DNA of 64,000 nt from Litorimonas sp963972195 (GCA_963972195.1 CAXATH010000012.1:1-64000); one strand, 5' to 3'; numbered from the stretch's first letter, positions 9,042-18,706 are shown. Notes: generated by a model not told the origin, from the sequence alone. Numbers and translations are program-made.

Positions 9042-10262
9042 ATGACTGAAAAATGTATCATTATCGGGGCTAGCCATGCGGCGGCTCAACTTTGTGTTTC
9101 CTTACGCCAAGGGGGTTGGGACGGCTCTATTACCGTTATCGGTGACGAAGATGATATGCCCTATCACCGTCCGCCCCTTTCGAAAGACTTTTTATCCGGG
9201 GACAAAACGCTGAGCGACATTCTTATCCGTCCGGCTGAGATTTACGAGAAAGCAAATATCGATTTAAAGCTCGGCGTCAGGGTTGTCGCCATAAACCGTG
9301 AAGAGAAATCCGTTTTAACAGACGATGGCGATGTTTATCCTTATGACAAACTTGTTCTGACAACGGGCGCTCGTGTTAGAAATTTGCCCGTTCCCGGTGA
9401 GGATTTAAAAGGGGTCTATTACCTTCGGGATACAAAAGATGTCTTGGAGATTAAATCTCAAGTTGCTTTGGGAAAGCGCGCGGTCATAATTGGCGGAGGC
9501 TATATTGGTCTTGAGACTGGAGCCTCTTTAAAAAAGCAAGGCATGGAAGTGACTATTCTCGAAGCTATGCCGCGCATTTTAAAGCGCGTCACTGCGCCGG
9601 AACTATCCCGTTTTTACAAACGAGTACATCAGGAAGAGGGCATCAATATCCTAGAAGGCGTGGTCGCGTCAGAGATTTTAAAATCCAATGATAGATTGAC
9701 GGTGTCGACATCGTGCCAGCAAAACTTCGACGCTGACCTGGTGATTATAGGTATTGGCGTTATTCCAAATATGGAACTTGCCGAAATGTCAGGTCTGACG
9801 GTCGGTAATGGAATCGAAGTCAATGCATTCTGCCAAACATCTGATTCTGATATTTACGCCGCTGGCGATGTGACGTGGCATTTTAATCCAATTTATGGTC
9901 GACATGTCCGGCTGGAATCTGTTCCGAATGCGACTGAGCAAGCCAAAACTGTGGCGTCACACATTAATGGCCAACCTAAACCTTATAACAGCCTGCCATG
10001 GTTCTGGTCTGATCAGTTTGATTTGAAATTACAAATTGCCGGTCTATCAGACGGATATGATGACCTTATCATTCGCGGCGACATCGAAAATTCGCGGGGG
10101 TTTGCGGCCTTTTATTTCAAAGGCGACCAGCTTTTGGCGGTAGATGCAGTGAACTCGCCTCGCGAATTTATGCTAGCACGGATGGTTTTAGGACAAGGAA
10201 AAACTTTAGACAAAAAAGCAATTAGAGATGAAACCGCAGATTTAAAAACGACCATAATCTGA
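9042..10262 (+). CDS. FAD-dependent NAD(P)H-ferredoxin reductase
   Basis: This flavoprotein should pass electrons from NAD(P)H to a ferredoxin that serves an oxygenase or P450. It has the two dinucleotide-binding sites of the putidaredoxin/rhodocoxin reductase family: CIIIGASHAAAQ near residue 5 for FAD (GxS variant) and VIIGGGYIGLETG near residue 150 for NAD. It also has the DIYAAGDV motif near residue 276 and a C-terminal reductase domain. At 406 residues it has the family length. No ferredoxin gene is next to it; the Rieske oxygenases at 16.5 and 21.3 kb are possible clients. Upstream lies 1.3 kb of non-coding DNA, so it likely has its own promoter. Confidence 0.9.
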   Translation: MTEKCIIIGASHAAAQLCVSLRQGGWDGSITVIGDEDDMPYHRPPLSKDFLSGDKTLSDILIRPAEIYEKANIDLKLGVRVVAINREEKSVLTDDGDVYPYDKLVLTTGARVRNLPVPGEDLKGVYYLRDTKDVLEIKSQVALGKRAVIIGGGYIGLETGASLKKQGMEVTILEAMPRILKRVTAPELSRFYKRVHQEEGINILEGVVASEILKSNDRLTVSTSCQQNFDADLVIIGIGVIPNMELAEMSGLTVGNGIEVNAFCQTSDSDIYAAGDVTWHFNPIYGRHVRLESVPNATEQAKTVASHINGQPKPYNSLPWFWSDQFDLKLQIAGLSDGYDDLIIRGDIENSRGFAAFYFKGDQLLAVDAVNSPREFMLARMVLGQGKTLDKKAIRDETADLKTTII

Positions 10263-10643
10263 AGCAAAGTCAATCTATTATAGACAGTAGCACGGCTAAG
10301 AGATCTTGTTTCAAAGCCCTGTCTCTAAGCTTATACTTTTCTAGATAGAGCTTGAAGGAGTTTTACTGAGGCAGCCTAAAGTCTCGGGAGCCTCTGTCAC
10401 AAGAATCTAGGCCGCATTACATTTCCTCGTTTCATAAAAATAGTTAAAAGTGTACATTGTACTAAATTAGATTGGTTCAAGGGAAAGCGCTTTAGTGTTA
10501 ATTATTAGAAGTCCGTGTTACCTATTGGAAGAAGGTAAAACGCATTTTGAACCGATAACGTCTCTGGTACAGATGAATAGAAATTAGGCAGCGAGAATGC
10601 TGCCCTAAATAGAATTCAGGTCGTATAACCTTCGGAGTATTTC
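10263..10643. other. 381-bp intergenic region before etfB
   Basis: No open frame of useful length is seen on either strand. It should hold the etfB promoter; a CGGAG ribosome-binding site lies just before the etfB start. I see no clear terminator or repeat. Confidence 0.4.
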
Positions 10644-11393
10644 ATGAAAGTCCTCGTTCCCGTCAAGCGCGTGCTTGACTATAATGTCAAAGCCCGGGTC
10701 AAACCTGACCAGACCGGCGTTGATCTCGCCAATGTTAAAATGTCGATGAATCCGTTTGACGAAATCTCCGTTGAGCAAGCCGTTCAAATGCAAGAAGCCG
10801 GCACCGCCACAGAAACAATCGTGGTTTCTATCGGCCCCGCCAAGGCGCAGGAAACCATCCGCACAGCGCTCGCCATGGGTATGGATCGCGGCATTCACAT
10901 TCAGACCGATGAAGATCTGGAGCCTCTGGCGGTTGCGAAAATCCTTAAATCCGTTGCTGAATCCGAAGAAGCGGATTTCATCATTTTGGGCAAGCAGGCC
11001 ATTGATAATGATTTCGGCACAACGGGCGGCATGCTCGCCGCTCTGCTTGACTGGCCGATTGGCTCTGCGGCCAATTCCATCGAACAAGACGGCGACGCCA
11101 TCAATGTTATCAAAGAAGTCGATGGCGGTTTGCAGACTGTGAAGCTGCAAATGCCGGCCATTGTGACAACCGATTTGCGCCTGAATGAGCCCCGCTATGC
11201 GTCTCTGCCAAATATCATGAAAGCCAAGAAAAAGCCGATTGATGCCAAAACGCCCGAAGATTTCGATGTGGACATTGCGCCGCGTCTGAAAACTTTGAAA
11301 GTGACAGAGCCGCCCAAACGCGAAGCCGGTATCAAGGTCGAAGACGCCGCGCAATTGGTTGATAAACTCAAAAACGAAGCAGGTGTAATCTAA
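10644..11393 (+). CDS. etfB: Electron transfer flavoprotein beta subunit
   Basis: This is the small AMP-binding subunit of ETF, which takes electrons from acyl-CoA and related dehydrogenases and passes them to ETF-ubiquinone oxidoreductase. The start MKVLVPVKRVLDYN, the segment MNPFDEISVEQAV and the conserved DLRLNEPRYASLPNIMKAKKK are hallmarks of the family; 249 residues is the usual length. Its TAA overlaps the etfA start by one base. An acyl-CoA dehydrogenase is encoded at 29935 in the same cargo, so this ETF copy may serve it. The chromosome would be expected to carry its own etfBA, which makes this a mobile second copy. Confidence 0.95.
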   Translation: MKVLVPVKRVLDYNVKARVKPDQTGVDLANVKMSMNPFDEISVEQAVQMQEAGTATETIVVSIGPAKAQETIRTALAMGMDRGIHIQTDEDLEPLAVAKILKSVAESEEADFIILGKQAIDNDFGTTGGMLAALLDWPIGSAANSIEQDGDAINVIKEVDGGLQTVKLQMPAIVTTDLRLNEPRYASLPNIMKAKKKPIDAKTPEDFDVDIAPRLKTLKVTEPPKREAGIKVEDAAQLVDKLKNEAGVI

Positions 11394-12334
11394 TGGCTAT
11401 TCTTGTTGTTGCAGAACATGACAATGTGTCTTTGAAAGACGCCACTCATAAAACCGTCACCGCCGCCGCTCAGATGGGCGGAGACGTCGATATCCTCGTC
11501 GCTGGCAAAGGCATCAAAGATGTCGTGGCCGCCGCCGCGAAAATTGACGGCGTCCGCGCCGTTCTCGGCGTGGATCACGACACGCTGGAGCGTCAGCTGG
11601 CGGAGTCCATGCAAACCGTTCTTGTGCCTTTGATGGACAATTATGACGCGGTTCTTGCGCCTGATACGACGACGCATAAAAATTATATGCCCCGCGTTGC
11701 GGCCAAGCTCGACGTTCAGCAAATCAGCTCCATCACAGGCGTTGAGAGCGCGGACACATTTGTACGCCCGATCTATGCCGGTAACGCCATGTCCACCGTG
11801 CAGTCCTCTGACGCGAAAAAAGTCATTACCGTTCGGACAACCGCCTTTAACGCCGCAGGCGAAGGCGGCTCCGCCGAAACCAAAGACGGCCCGCAGCCTT
11901 CCGGCGATTTCAAATCCGAATTTGTCAGCGAGAAGCTGTCTAAATCCGACCGCCCTGAATTGACGGCGGCGAAAGTCGTGATTTCCGGCGGACGCGGCAT
12001 GGGCAGTGGCGAAAACTTCGAATTGATCGAAGGCATTGCCGACAAGCTCAGCGCCGCAATGGGCGCCTCGCGCGCCGCTGTGGATGCGGGTTTTGTGCCG
12101 AATGATTGGCAAGTCGGCCAGACTGGTAAATCCGTGGCGCCAGAACTTTATATCGCCGTTGGTATTTCCGGCGCGATCCAGCATTTGGCCGGGATGAAAG
12201 ATTCCAAAATTATCGTCGCGATCAACAAAGATGAAGACGCACCGATTTTCCAAGTCGCCGATTACGGCCTCGTCGCGGACCTGTTCAAGGCTCTGCCAGA
12301 ATTTGAAGCGGAGCTAGAGAAGGCCGGATATTAG
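11393..12334 (+). CDS. etfA: Electron transfer flavoprotein alpha subunit
   Basis: This FAD-binding subunit forms the heterodimer with EtfB. The C-terminal FAD domain is clear: VISGGRGMGS near residue 197, VGQTGKSVAPELYIAVGISG near 243-262, then QHLAGM and NKDEDAPIF. At 313 residues it is complete. ATG follows the etfB stop with one-base overlap, so the two are coupled. The pair looks richer in GC than the defence genes of this window. Just downstream lies the remnant of a relaxase gene. Confidence 0.95.
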   Translation: MAILVVAEHDNVSLKDATHKTVTAAAQMGGDVDILVAGKGIKDVVAAAAKIDGVRAVLGVDHDTLERQLAESMQTVLVPLMDNYDAVLAPDTTTHKNYMPRVAAKLDVQQISSITGVESADTFVRPIYAGNAMSTVQSSDAKKVITVRTTAFNAAGEGGSAETKDGPQPSGDFKSEFVSEKLSKSDRPELTAAKVVISGGRGMGSGENFELIEGIADKLSAAMGASRAAVDAGFVPNDWQVGQTGKSVAPELYIAVGISGAIQHLAGMKDSKIIVAINKDEDAPIFQVADYGLVADLFKALPEFEAELEKAGY

Positions 12335-12408
12335 GTCCGACTTTCCAGGTTTAAAAATTACAAATATTGGTGCAACCGTGGTGATATTTAAAAACTTATC
12401 ACCGTGTT

Positions 12409-13340
12409 ATGACCTCTGTGAAGTTAGACCGAAGCTTAGAAACGGGAAGAGTTATTAAGACGGGTGTTCTGGGAGATGTGAATGACCGGAGTTATCTCGT
12501 GTTAGACATTGGCCCAGCTGGAGCTCAATATGTGAAAACAGCGCATGAAGCAAATCTTGAGGGATTAAAGCGAGATATGTTCGCGACGCTCGGCCCCAGA
12601 GTTTCATCCCCTAAACTTTATATTATACCATCGTCAATATAGCTTTTAAACGCCGCGGAGTTTACAGTCATACACTTTAATGAATGAGTGATCTCAAACT
12701 CTGGGAGGAATTCATTCACGCGTATTTCAGGCGGCTCAAAGCCAATACGCCCGCCAGACAGGATCATAGTAGCTCAGATGCTTCTTAGAATATAACGATA
12801 GATTATCTGAAACGCGCCGCAGAATTTGAGAGAATGAGGGGTTTTGGAACACTCTAAAACTTGTAGTGCGCTCAAAGTTGCCTTTTACTGAGCAAACGAA
12901 GCTCAAGGCCAAGAAATAGCTAGATGTAGAATTGATGTCCTGCACTGAACGCTCTAATGTATCTGGGTTTGGCAAAGAGTTGAAGGTCTCAAGGCCTGGC
13001 GCCGAAAGTCTTCCTTGCGGAAAACCTGATTCAAAAATTATCTAACGTGAGGTCAGCTGCGCTTGACAGGCTTGAAGCCCTCGATCTTAAATAGGGAGAA
13101 AAATACATAACTCGACGACTTGAGAAACATTATATGACAGCGCCGAAGTCAGGAATTATATCGGTATATACCGCGAGGCTATCTAAAGACCAAGCGGTGA
13201 GTACGTCCTCATTGAAAAGTGAAAAGAATTCAAACTCATTCCTTGACGAGAAACTAAGTATCTGAATTTGGGTAAATCGATTTCGAAAGTTTTTAAAGGT
13301 TAAACGATCATTTGAACACTGAAAAAGGCACTTTGACAAA
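12409..13340 (+). pseudogene. Decayed 3' half of a second DUF3363 relaxase
   Basis: The stretch is collinear with the C-terminal half of the intact relaxase at 204-2123. The first open part (12409-12642) encodes GVLGDVNDRSYLVLD, against GVFDDVNDRSYLVLD in the intact copy. Farther on, recognisable islands occur in the same order near 12710 (FIxAxxRRL region), 12800 (DYLKRAA), 12960 (SGFGKE), 13138 (TAPxSG, YREV) and 13270 (GKSIS), all with frameshifts and stops. It has no N-terminal catalytic domain. It is the scar of an older element, or of a recombination between related ICEs, and sits at the left edge of the main catabolic block. Confidence 0.85.
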
Positions 13341-13444
13341 GTACTTCATTAACGAAGTTTATCTCATTGTTACTAACGTTAGACAGTTGACTCGTTTTCA
13401 TCTTAAAGGTTAATCAAAAGGTATTATTCGTGTTATATGGGTAG

Positions 13445-13477
13445 AAGTAAGTTAATGTTGCCACCGTAAACTTACTT
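13445..13477 (-). terminator. Inverted repeat over the stop of the MFS gene
   Basis: AAGTAAGTT at 13445-13453 pairs with AACTTACTT at 13469-13477 across a 15-base loop, and the stem extends with one mismatch. It overlaps the stop codon of the minus-strand MFS gene. It lacks a T tract, so it may be a weak terminator or an mRNA end-protecting hairpin. Confidence 0.35.
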
Positions 13478-15035
13478 TACGGGGTAGCCTTTCGAATTGA
13501 AGGGCATTAGCACGTTCTGCAAGTTCATTTTCAGTTGCCGTAATACGCGACCGTAATCGAATAAATTCTCCCCAATTTTTACAAGAAAAAGACTGAATCC
13601 AAGTTTCCAGATCTTCTTCGTCTTGGTAAAGCATCCAAGACTGTGCTCCATTTCGTAAACGTGACCTTTTTATAAGACTCATTATTTCGAGGAATTCAGA
13701 TTTCGAGTGTCGAGGTATATTGTAGTATATCTCTATCGTTACTGGCCCTGTTGTAAGCGGATAGGAATTATCAGGATATTTATAAATTCTGTCATTTTCA
13801 AAGCCTTCCATACGATCAGGAATCTCTTGAATGGGTTTGAAATACCGAAGAGTAAAAAGTAGAGTCAGCGCGAAGGCAGCAATAAAAATTGTTAGTTCGA
13901 GTCCAATATGTTCTGCAATGAGACCCCAGCCCCAAGCCCCCAATGCAGCACCGCCCGCGACTAAAGCTTGAAAGCTCGCAAGGGCTCTCGCGTTGATCCA
14001 TTGAGGCGAACGAACCTGAACGCTAATATTCATGAGGGCAATGGCGCCGACATGCATTGCGCCAGCTAAAAAATATCCTAGTATGGCCAATGGTAGTGTT
14101 GTGGAAAATCCAATAACCGCTGTCCCCAACCCAGCACCAACGCAAAATAGAGACATCTGATTTTCCAGAGGAATTCGCCCTTTGAGTCGTGCGGCGAATA
14201 ATGCGCCAGTGACAGCCCCTAGACCCATAGAACCTAACAACATTCCATAAACACTTGCGTTTCCTCCTAACATATCGCGGGCCACTAATGGGGCGAAAGC
14301 GGCGAGCAGGCCCCCTGTTAAACCGAGTGAAAATGATCGTAATAACGCATTTTTTAAGGGCGGCGTATGAATTATGTAGCGAATGCTTGTCCCAATGGCT
14401 GCCAATACTCTCTCTCTCGGATGATCCGATTTAGGTGTGGGGCGGCGCCACATAAAAAATATTATGCCAATAGGGATCATCGAAACAGTTGCAGTTGCAA
14501 AGGCTGCCAAGGCTCCGGCGGCGGCAACTATCATACCGCCCAAGGCGGGTCCTGCGCTTCGAGCGACATTATAACTCACACTGTTTAAGGCCACCGCATT
14601 GGATAATTCTTCTGGTGAGACCTGCTCGGCAATAGAGGACTGCCAAGCAGGGGCAAATCCGATGCTCCCTATCCCAAACAAAAAGCAAAGCGACAACAAC
14701 ATCATGGGAGTCAAGATATTTAGAGCCGCAAATAAGGTTAGAAGTCCCGCCATTGATGTTCGAAAGGCGAGGGCTATAAGTATCACGTGACGCTTATCAA
14801 ATATGTCTGCAACGGCACCAGCAAGTAATCCAAAAAGAAGGTAGGGGCCGAAGACCGCAGTTTGGACGAGAGCCACCATTGTCGTGCTGGAGGTAAGTGT
14901 TGCCATTGACCATGCAGCGCCGACGGTAAGGACAAAATTGCCAAAGTGAGCAATAATGCTAGATATCCAAACCTTCCGATACAGAGGGTTACGTAGGACC
15001 TGCAGAGTTGGGGTAGAAGCTCTAGTCATTCGCAC
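13452..15035 (-). CDS. MFS exporter (MFS_3/EntS type) with C-terminal ABM-like domain
   Basis: This inner-membrane transporter has about 12 hydrophobic segments in the first ~410 residues and is related to the enterobactin exporter EntS/MFS_3 group. The last ~100 residues are soluble and resemble an antibiotic-biosynthesis-monooxygenase (ABM) domain: VTIEIYYNIP, then SWMLYQDEEDLETWIQSFS. That fusion is known among MFS_3 proteins. GTG at 15035 is the longest start and ATG at 15029 is an alternative. The gene is single, convergent with the relaxase remnant and upstream-facing to the CoA transferase. The substrate is unknown; release of a toxic aromatic intermediate is possible. Confidence 0.8.
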   Translation of the reverse strand: MRMTRASTPTLQVLRNPLYRKVWISSIIAHFGNFVLTVGAAWSMATLTSSTTMVALVQTAVFGPYLLFGLLAGAVADIFDKRHVILIALAFRTSMAGLLTLFAALNILTPMMLLSLCFLFGIGSIGFAPAWQSSIAEQVSPEELSNAVALNSVSYNVARSAGPALGGMIVAAAGALAAFATATVSMIPIGIIFFMWRRPTPKSDHPRERVLAAIGTSIRYIIHTPPLKNALLRSFSLGLTGGLLAAFAPLVARDMLGGNASVYGMLLGSMGLGAVTGALFAARLKGRIPLENQMSLFCVGAGLGTAVIGFSTTLPLAILGYFLAGAMHVGAIALMNISVQVRSPQWINARALASFQALVAGGAALGAWGWGLIAEHIGLELTIFIAAFALTLLFTLRYFKPIQEIPDRMEGFENDRIYKYPDNSYPLTTGPVTIEIYYNIPRHSKSEFLEIMSLIKRSRLRNGAQSWMLYQDEEDLETWIQSFSCKNWGEFIRLRSRITATENELAERANALQFERLPRKVSLRWQH

Positions 15036-15266
15036 TAACTACATAAGCCCTAAACCAAATATTAGAAAAAGCTCTAATTTAAATTCTCGATCATATTTTC
15101 CTATGCAACAGTAAATTTGAACATACTTTCTTTAAAAAATGAGATTTTTCAATTTAGATACAATATTTCTATTTTGGCTGACCGCATTACTTAGAAAGAC
15201 CAATTGCTATTGTCTAACATCAGTGTCCATTTCACAATAATTTAGAATCTCAAGCGCTATTGTTTA

Positions 15267-16529
15267 CTACTTCCCGAAACCCCTCTGCGCTCTTAACTCT
15301 GCAAGGGATTCCTCGCTCATCTGACTTTCGGCTCTTAAAATTTCTAAGCTGTTCTCCCCTAGGATAGGGATATGATTGCGTGCTTCCGTACGGGACCCAG
15401 ACATTTTAAAGGGTGGATTCGTCACTTTAAATGGACCTGAAACATCTGAAATTTCTGTGAAGGTACCGCGGTGTAAAAGCTGTGGGTCTGTCATAACGTC
15501 ACTTAATTCACAGTATTTTGAGCAGGGTACACCTTCTGCAGTTAGTATGGATTCTACTGCGTCTGCCGTATGTTTTGACGTCCACTTTTCAATTTCATAG
15601 AATAATTCTGCCCAATTAGAATTTCGGTCTGCGTTCGTTTTAAACCTCGGGTCAGTGAGCCATTCCGTATGGTTTATAACCTCACAAAGTTTACTGAAAT
15701 TTCGTGGGCTGGTGGGGGCGATAATGACAAAGTCGTCAGTTGTTTTTAACGGCGTGTATAAAGGACGTCGGTTCTTGCCCGGAAATTGCGTTTCTTGTGT
15801 TTCGAAAATGAGCATTCCAACCATCGCATCCAACATGGAGACATCAATATGTTGACCCTCTTTGGATTTTTCTCGTTGATATAAAGCGGCTTGAATTGCG
15901 CCAAACGCATGTGTGCCGGCCAATACATCTGCCACAAAAATACCGGTCGCGGCAGGTGCGTCCATATCATCCTGATAGTGTAAGTTGACTTTATCAAACC
16001 CGCTCGCCGCATGCACAATCGGTGCATAAGCCGGATTAAGAGATTTCGGTCCTGTTTGGCCATATCCAGAAATTGAACAATAAATCAAGCGAGGGTTGAG
16101 ACTAGATAGGGTTTCGTAATCTAAGCCCAATCGTTTCATAACGCCGGGACGGAAGTTTTCTATGACAATATCATATTCCGTGATCATGGTTTTTATAGCC
16201 TTAAGCACATTAGGGTTTTTTAAATCTAAGGCCATGCTTTTTTTGCCAGCATTTAGATGTCCAAAATAAGTACTTTGCCCTTTTCTTTGGGGGGGGCGTT
16301 CTCGAACTTGGTCTCCTGAAAGGGATTCAATTTTGACGACTTCTGCTCCGAGATCCGCCATCATACGCGATGCGTATGGACCCGCCATGACGGCAGTGAA
16401 ATCTAAAACCTTTACACCGTCCAAAGCGCCTACGAGCTGGGGGGGCGGCGGGCTCTTATTTTCGGCCTCTGTGTGCTTGAAGGGCTTGGCGGTATCCATA
16501 GAGCTAATGTCCTGCATTAAGGGAGCCAA
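15267..16529 (-). CDS. CaiB/BaiF-type (family III) CoA transferase
   Basis: Family III enzymes move CoA from one acyl-CoA to a carboxylic acid. The opening GVKVLDFTAVMAGPYASRMM and GAEVVKIES is the family signature, and the likely catalytic aspartate lies in DVSMLDAMVG near residue 227. At 420 residues it is complete. It starts three bases after the Rieske oxygenase stop on the same strand, so the two form an operon. With the acyl-CoA dehydrogenase and EtfBA in this cargo it suggests a CoA-thioester branch of the pathway, for instance on an aromatic side-chain acid. The actual substrate cannot be read from the sequence. Confidence 0.85.
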   Translation of the reverse strand: MAPLMQDISSMDTAKPFKHTEAENKSPPPPQLVGALDGVKVLDFTAVMAGPYASRMMADLGAEVVKIESLSGDQVRERPPQRKGQSTYFGHLNAGKKSMALDLKNPNVLKAIKTMITEYDIVIENFRPGVMKRLGLDYETLSSLNPRLIYCSISGYGQTGPKSLNPAYAPIVHAASGFDKVNLHYQDDMDAPAATGIFVADVLAGTHAFGAIQAALYQREKSKEGQHIDVSMLDAMVGMLIFETQETQFPGKNRRPLYTPLKTTDDFVIIAPTSPRNFSKLCEVINHTEWLTDPRFKTNADRNSNWAELFYEIEKWTSKHTADAVESILTAEGVPCSKYCELSDVMTDPQLLHRGTFTEISDVSGPFKVTNPPFKMSGSRTEARNHIPILGENSLEILRAESQMSEESLAELRAQRGFGK

Positions 16530-16532
16530 AAT

Positions 16533-17579
16533 TTATTCTGCTGCTAATAGGGAGTCTTGTTCACGGTCATATAATTTGCTCAATAGACGTCGCCCCTGAT
16601 TAACAGCCCCGTCATTTGCAATACCCATGAACTTCTTATCCGAGAACCGATTGATGTTTTTTTGTTGTATCGCAATGGTTTCCTCATCTTCTGTAATTGT
16701 GTCGAAAAACTGATCGAACAAAACCTCGGGAACGCCGCTCTCTGGCGAAGCCGTTGTGGCAATTGACCAAATGTAATGCACAGACGTTTCGGTTTCGGGC
16801 GTAATACAGTGAATATTTGCTAACATGAAACCATGGTCACGCTTACCTTCATATGCGCCAGTGCCAGCATCGCACCCGCCTGCATTGACTCGCATGACCA
16901 TGCCCATTTCTGGATGAAATCTGACCTCCTGCCAACGGTCCACTCGTCCTTTGAAACCGCCAGCATCGATATAAGACTTGGGCGGTATTGAGTTAGGTAA
17001 CTTACGTAAAAGTTCTACGCGCTTGCCATCAGCAACAACCTCCATTTCGGCGTTGTAATGCTGCTCCGGGTTTCCGCCTATCGTATTTGCGTGGATGTAG
17101 GGCAGGTGAGTTAAGTCTAGAATATTGTCAACTAAGAGCTGCCAATCCGCCTCAACGTGGAAGTAAAAATTTTTCCATGTCCATTTAGGGTCGACGTGCT
17201 CAGGGTTTTTTATAATTTTTTCTGGATCGGCTAATGCGGGGTCACCCATCCAAATCCAAATCATATTATCACGTTCTTCGATCGGAAAAGCAGGTATATT
17301 CGCGTTTGCAGAAATTCGGTCTTGCCCAGGTATACGTTTGCACACACCGTCGCCACCAAATTCTATACCATGGTATGGGCATCTTAAGACCTCTCCATCG
17401 ACATGCCCTTCACTTAACGGCATGGCTCTATGACTACAGCGATCCAAAACAGCTTTTGCTTGACCGCTTTCCGTACGAAAGAGAGCAACAGGCTCACCTA
17501 AAAAAGTGCGGCCTAAAGGCTCCCCGGCTTTAAGTTCATTCGAAAAGGCAGCAACATACCAAACATTGCGAAGCAACAT
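16533..17579 (-). CDS. Rieske oxygenase, vanillate O-demethylase (VanA)-like
   Basis: This is the terminal oxygenase of a two-component aromatic O-demethylase or hydroxylase. The start MLLRNVWYVAAFSNEL is typical of VanA-like proteins. The Rieske [2Fe-2S] ligands are in CSHRAMPL (C-x-H, near residue 47) and CPYHGIEF (C-x2-H, near 67). The mononuclear iron site is in DNILDLTHLPYIH near residue 154. At 348 residues it has the VanA length. No reductase is adjacent; the PDR-type reductase at 22747 could serve it. The CoA transferase follows three bases later. Vanillate is the likely type of substrate, since protocatechuate cleavage genes are in the same cargo, but this is inference. Confidence 0.85.
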   Translation of the reverse strand: MLLRNVWYVAAFSNELKAGEPLGRTFLGEPVALFRTESGQAKAVLDRCSHRAMPLSEGHVDGEVLRCPYHGIEFGGDGVCKRIPGQDRISANANIPAFPIEERDNMIWIWMGDPALADPEKIIKNPEHVDPKWTWKNFYFHVEADWQLLVDNILDLTHLPYIHANTIGGNPEQHYNAEMEVVADGKRVELLRKLPNSIPPKSYIDAGGFKGRVDRWQEVRFHPEMGMVMRVNAGGCDAGTGAYEGKRDHGFMLANIHCITPETETSVHYIWSIATTASPESGVPEVLFDQFFDTITEDEETIAIQQKNINRFSDKKFMGIANDGAVNQGRRLLSKLYDREQDSLLAAE

Positions 17580-17597
17580 ACTAATCTCCTATTTTAA

Positions 17598-17624
17598 CGG
17601 GGCTAGGCAAAATTTGCCTCCCCG
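17598..17624. promoter_or_regulatory. Large hairpin in the leader of the Rieske/CaiB operon
   Basis: CGGGG and AGGCAAA at 17598-17611 pair with TTTGCCT and CCCCG up to 17624, giving a nearly complete dyad centred on AAATTT. It lies between the SDR gene end and the Rieske start, 20-45 bases before the latter. On the plus strand it is followed by ATTTTT, and on the minus strand by TTAAAAT. It may be an operator, an attenuator or a terminator of the upstream unit. Confidence 0.45.
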
Positions 17625-17771
17625 ATTTTTACTCACAAAGTTCAGCTTGGGCTGCCTTGCGTTTGACTTCGGCTTCTTCATTTAGGGCCTGATAACAAAA
17701 ATCTAACACGTTCAGTTAAATCTCTTATATTTGAATGCAGAAACGCTATTCAAAAATCAGGATAGCCTGAT

Positions 17772-18548
17772 TTACCGTAAATATAGACCGCCGTTCATAT
17801 CTAATGTCGAGCCCATAAAAAAACCGCCTTGCTCTGAGGCCAATAAGGCCGCCGCAGCCGCTATTTCGGAGGTCTCCATAAAGCGTCCGACGGGAACTTG
17901 AGCTTCGACAGCCGAAATTTGATCCGAAGATAGTCGTTGCTTTGCAGTAGAGATCGGGCCTGGGGCAATCGCATTTACGGTCACTCCCGTTCCGGCCAAG
18001 TAGCGAGCAAAATATTTGCTAAGCATTATCGCGCCGGCTTTTGAGGCAGAATAATGAGCGGAGGCAACGGTTCCGCCATTCTGACCTGCAAGAGAGGTTA
18101 TATTAATTATCCGGCCATACCCGTTTTTTTTCATATGTTCAGCGAAATGCTGACAACTAAAGAAAACGCTGCGCATATTTATAGCAACAATACTATCAAA
18201 TTCATCAGCGCTGATGTCGTTCACTGGCGTACGTTTGGCATAGCCCGCATTGTTAATGACAATATCCACTTTTCCCCATTTTTTAACGACTTGGTTTGAC
18301 GCGGCTAAAAAATCGTCTTTTTCACGAACGTCAAGTTTGATTCCTATTGTTGAAATATTTGTCGGATCTAGCGTTTCCGCCAAGTTTACGGCACCGGCTT
18401 CATCTATATCGGTAATAGCGATGCGGCCTCCTCCTTTATGGATTAGTTTGGCAATTGCCGCGCCGACACCTTGAGCAGCGCCAGTGATTAAAGCCGTTTT
18501 ACCAGTAAAATTAAAATTGGGTTCGATATTATCAAACTTTTCTGTCAT
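17772..18548 (-). CDS. Short-chain dehydrogenase/reductase
   Basis: This is an NAD(P)-dependent oxidoreductase of the classical SDR family with 258 residues. It has the cofactor loop TGAAQGVGAA near residue 22, NNAG near residue 98, the catalytic Ser in ITSLAG and YSASK (Tyr and Lys) near residue 163. It lies between the TonB receptor and the Rieske/CaiB operon, all on the minus strand. It could oxidise a diol or alcohol formed in aromatic breakdown; SDRs are too varied to name the substrate. Confidence 0.9.
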   Translation of the reverse strand: MTEKFDNIEPNFNFTGKTALITGAAQGVGAAIAKLIHKGGGRIAITDIDEAGAVNLAETLDPTNISTIGIKLDVREKDDFLAASNQVVKKWGKVDIVINNAGYAKRTPVNDISADEFDSIVAINMRSVFFSCQHFAEHMKKNGYGRIINITSLAGQNGGTVASAHYSASKAGAIMLSKYFARYLAGTGVTVNAIAPGPISTAKQRLSSDQISAVEAQVPVGRFMETSEIAAAAALLASEQGGFFMGSTLDMNGGLYLR

Positions 18549-18706
18549 TTTGGTCTCGCTTTATATTTATCCGCATAGAGGAAATAAAAGGCGAATAGCG
18601 CCGTTGTAATAGGCTTCTAGGCATATTTTGAGATTTATTTAACAACTCTTCAAACAAACGAGGGGATTAACTAATACCCCCCGTTTAGACCTACATTGCC
18701 TTTGTT

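Noticed and set aside
10605..12253. Long minus-strand open frames opposite etfB and etfA
   Set aside because: They mirror clear etfBA coding sequence, give low-complexity His/Gly/Arg-rich products with no family, and arise from codon bias on the other strand.
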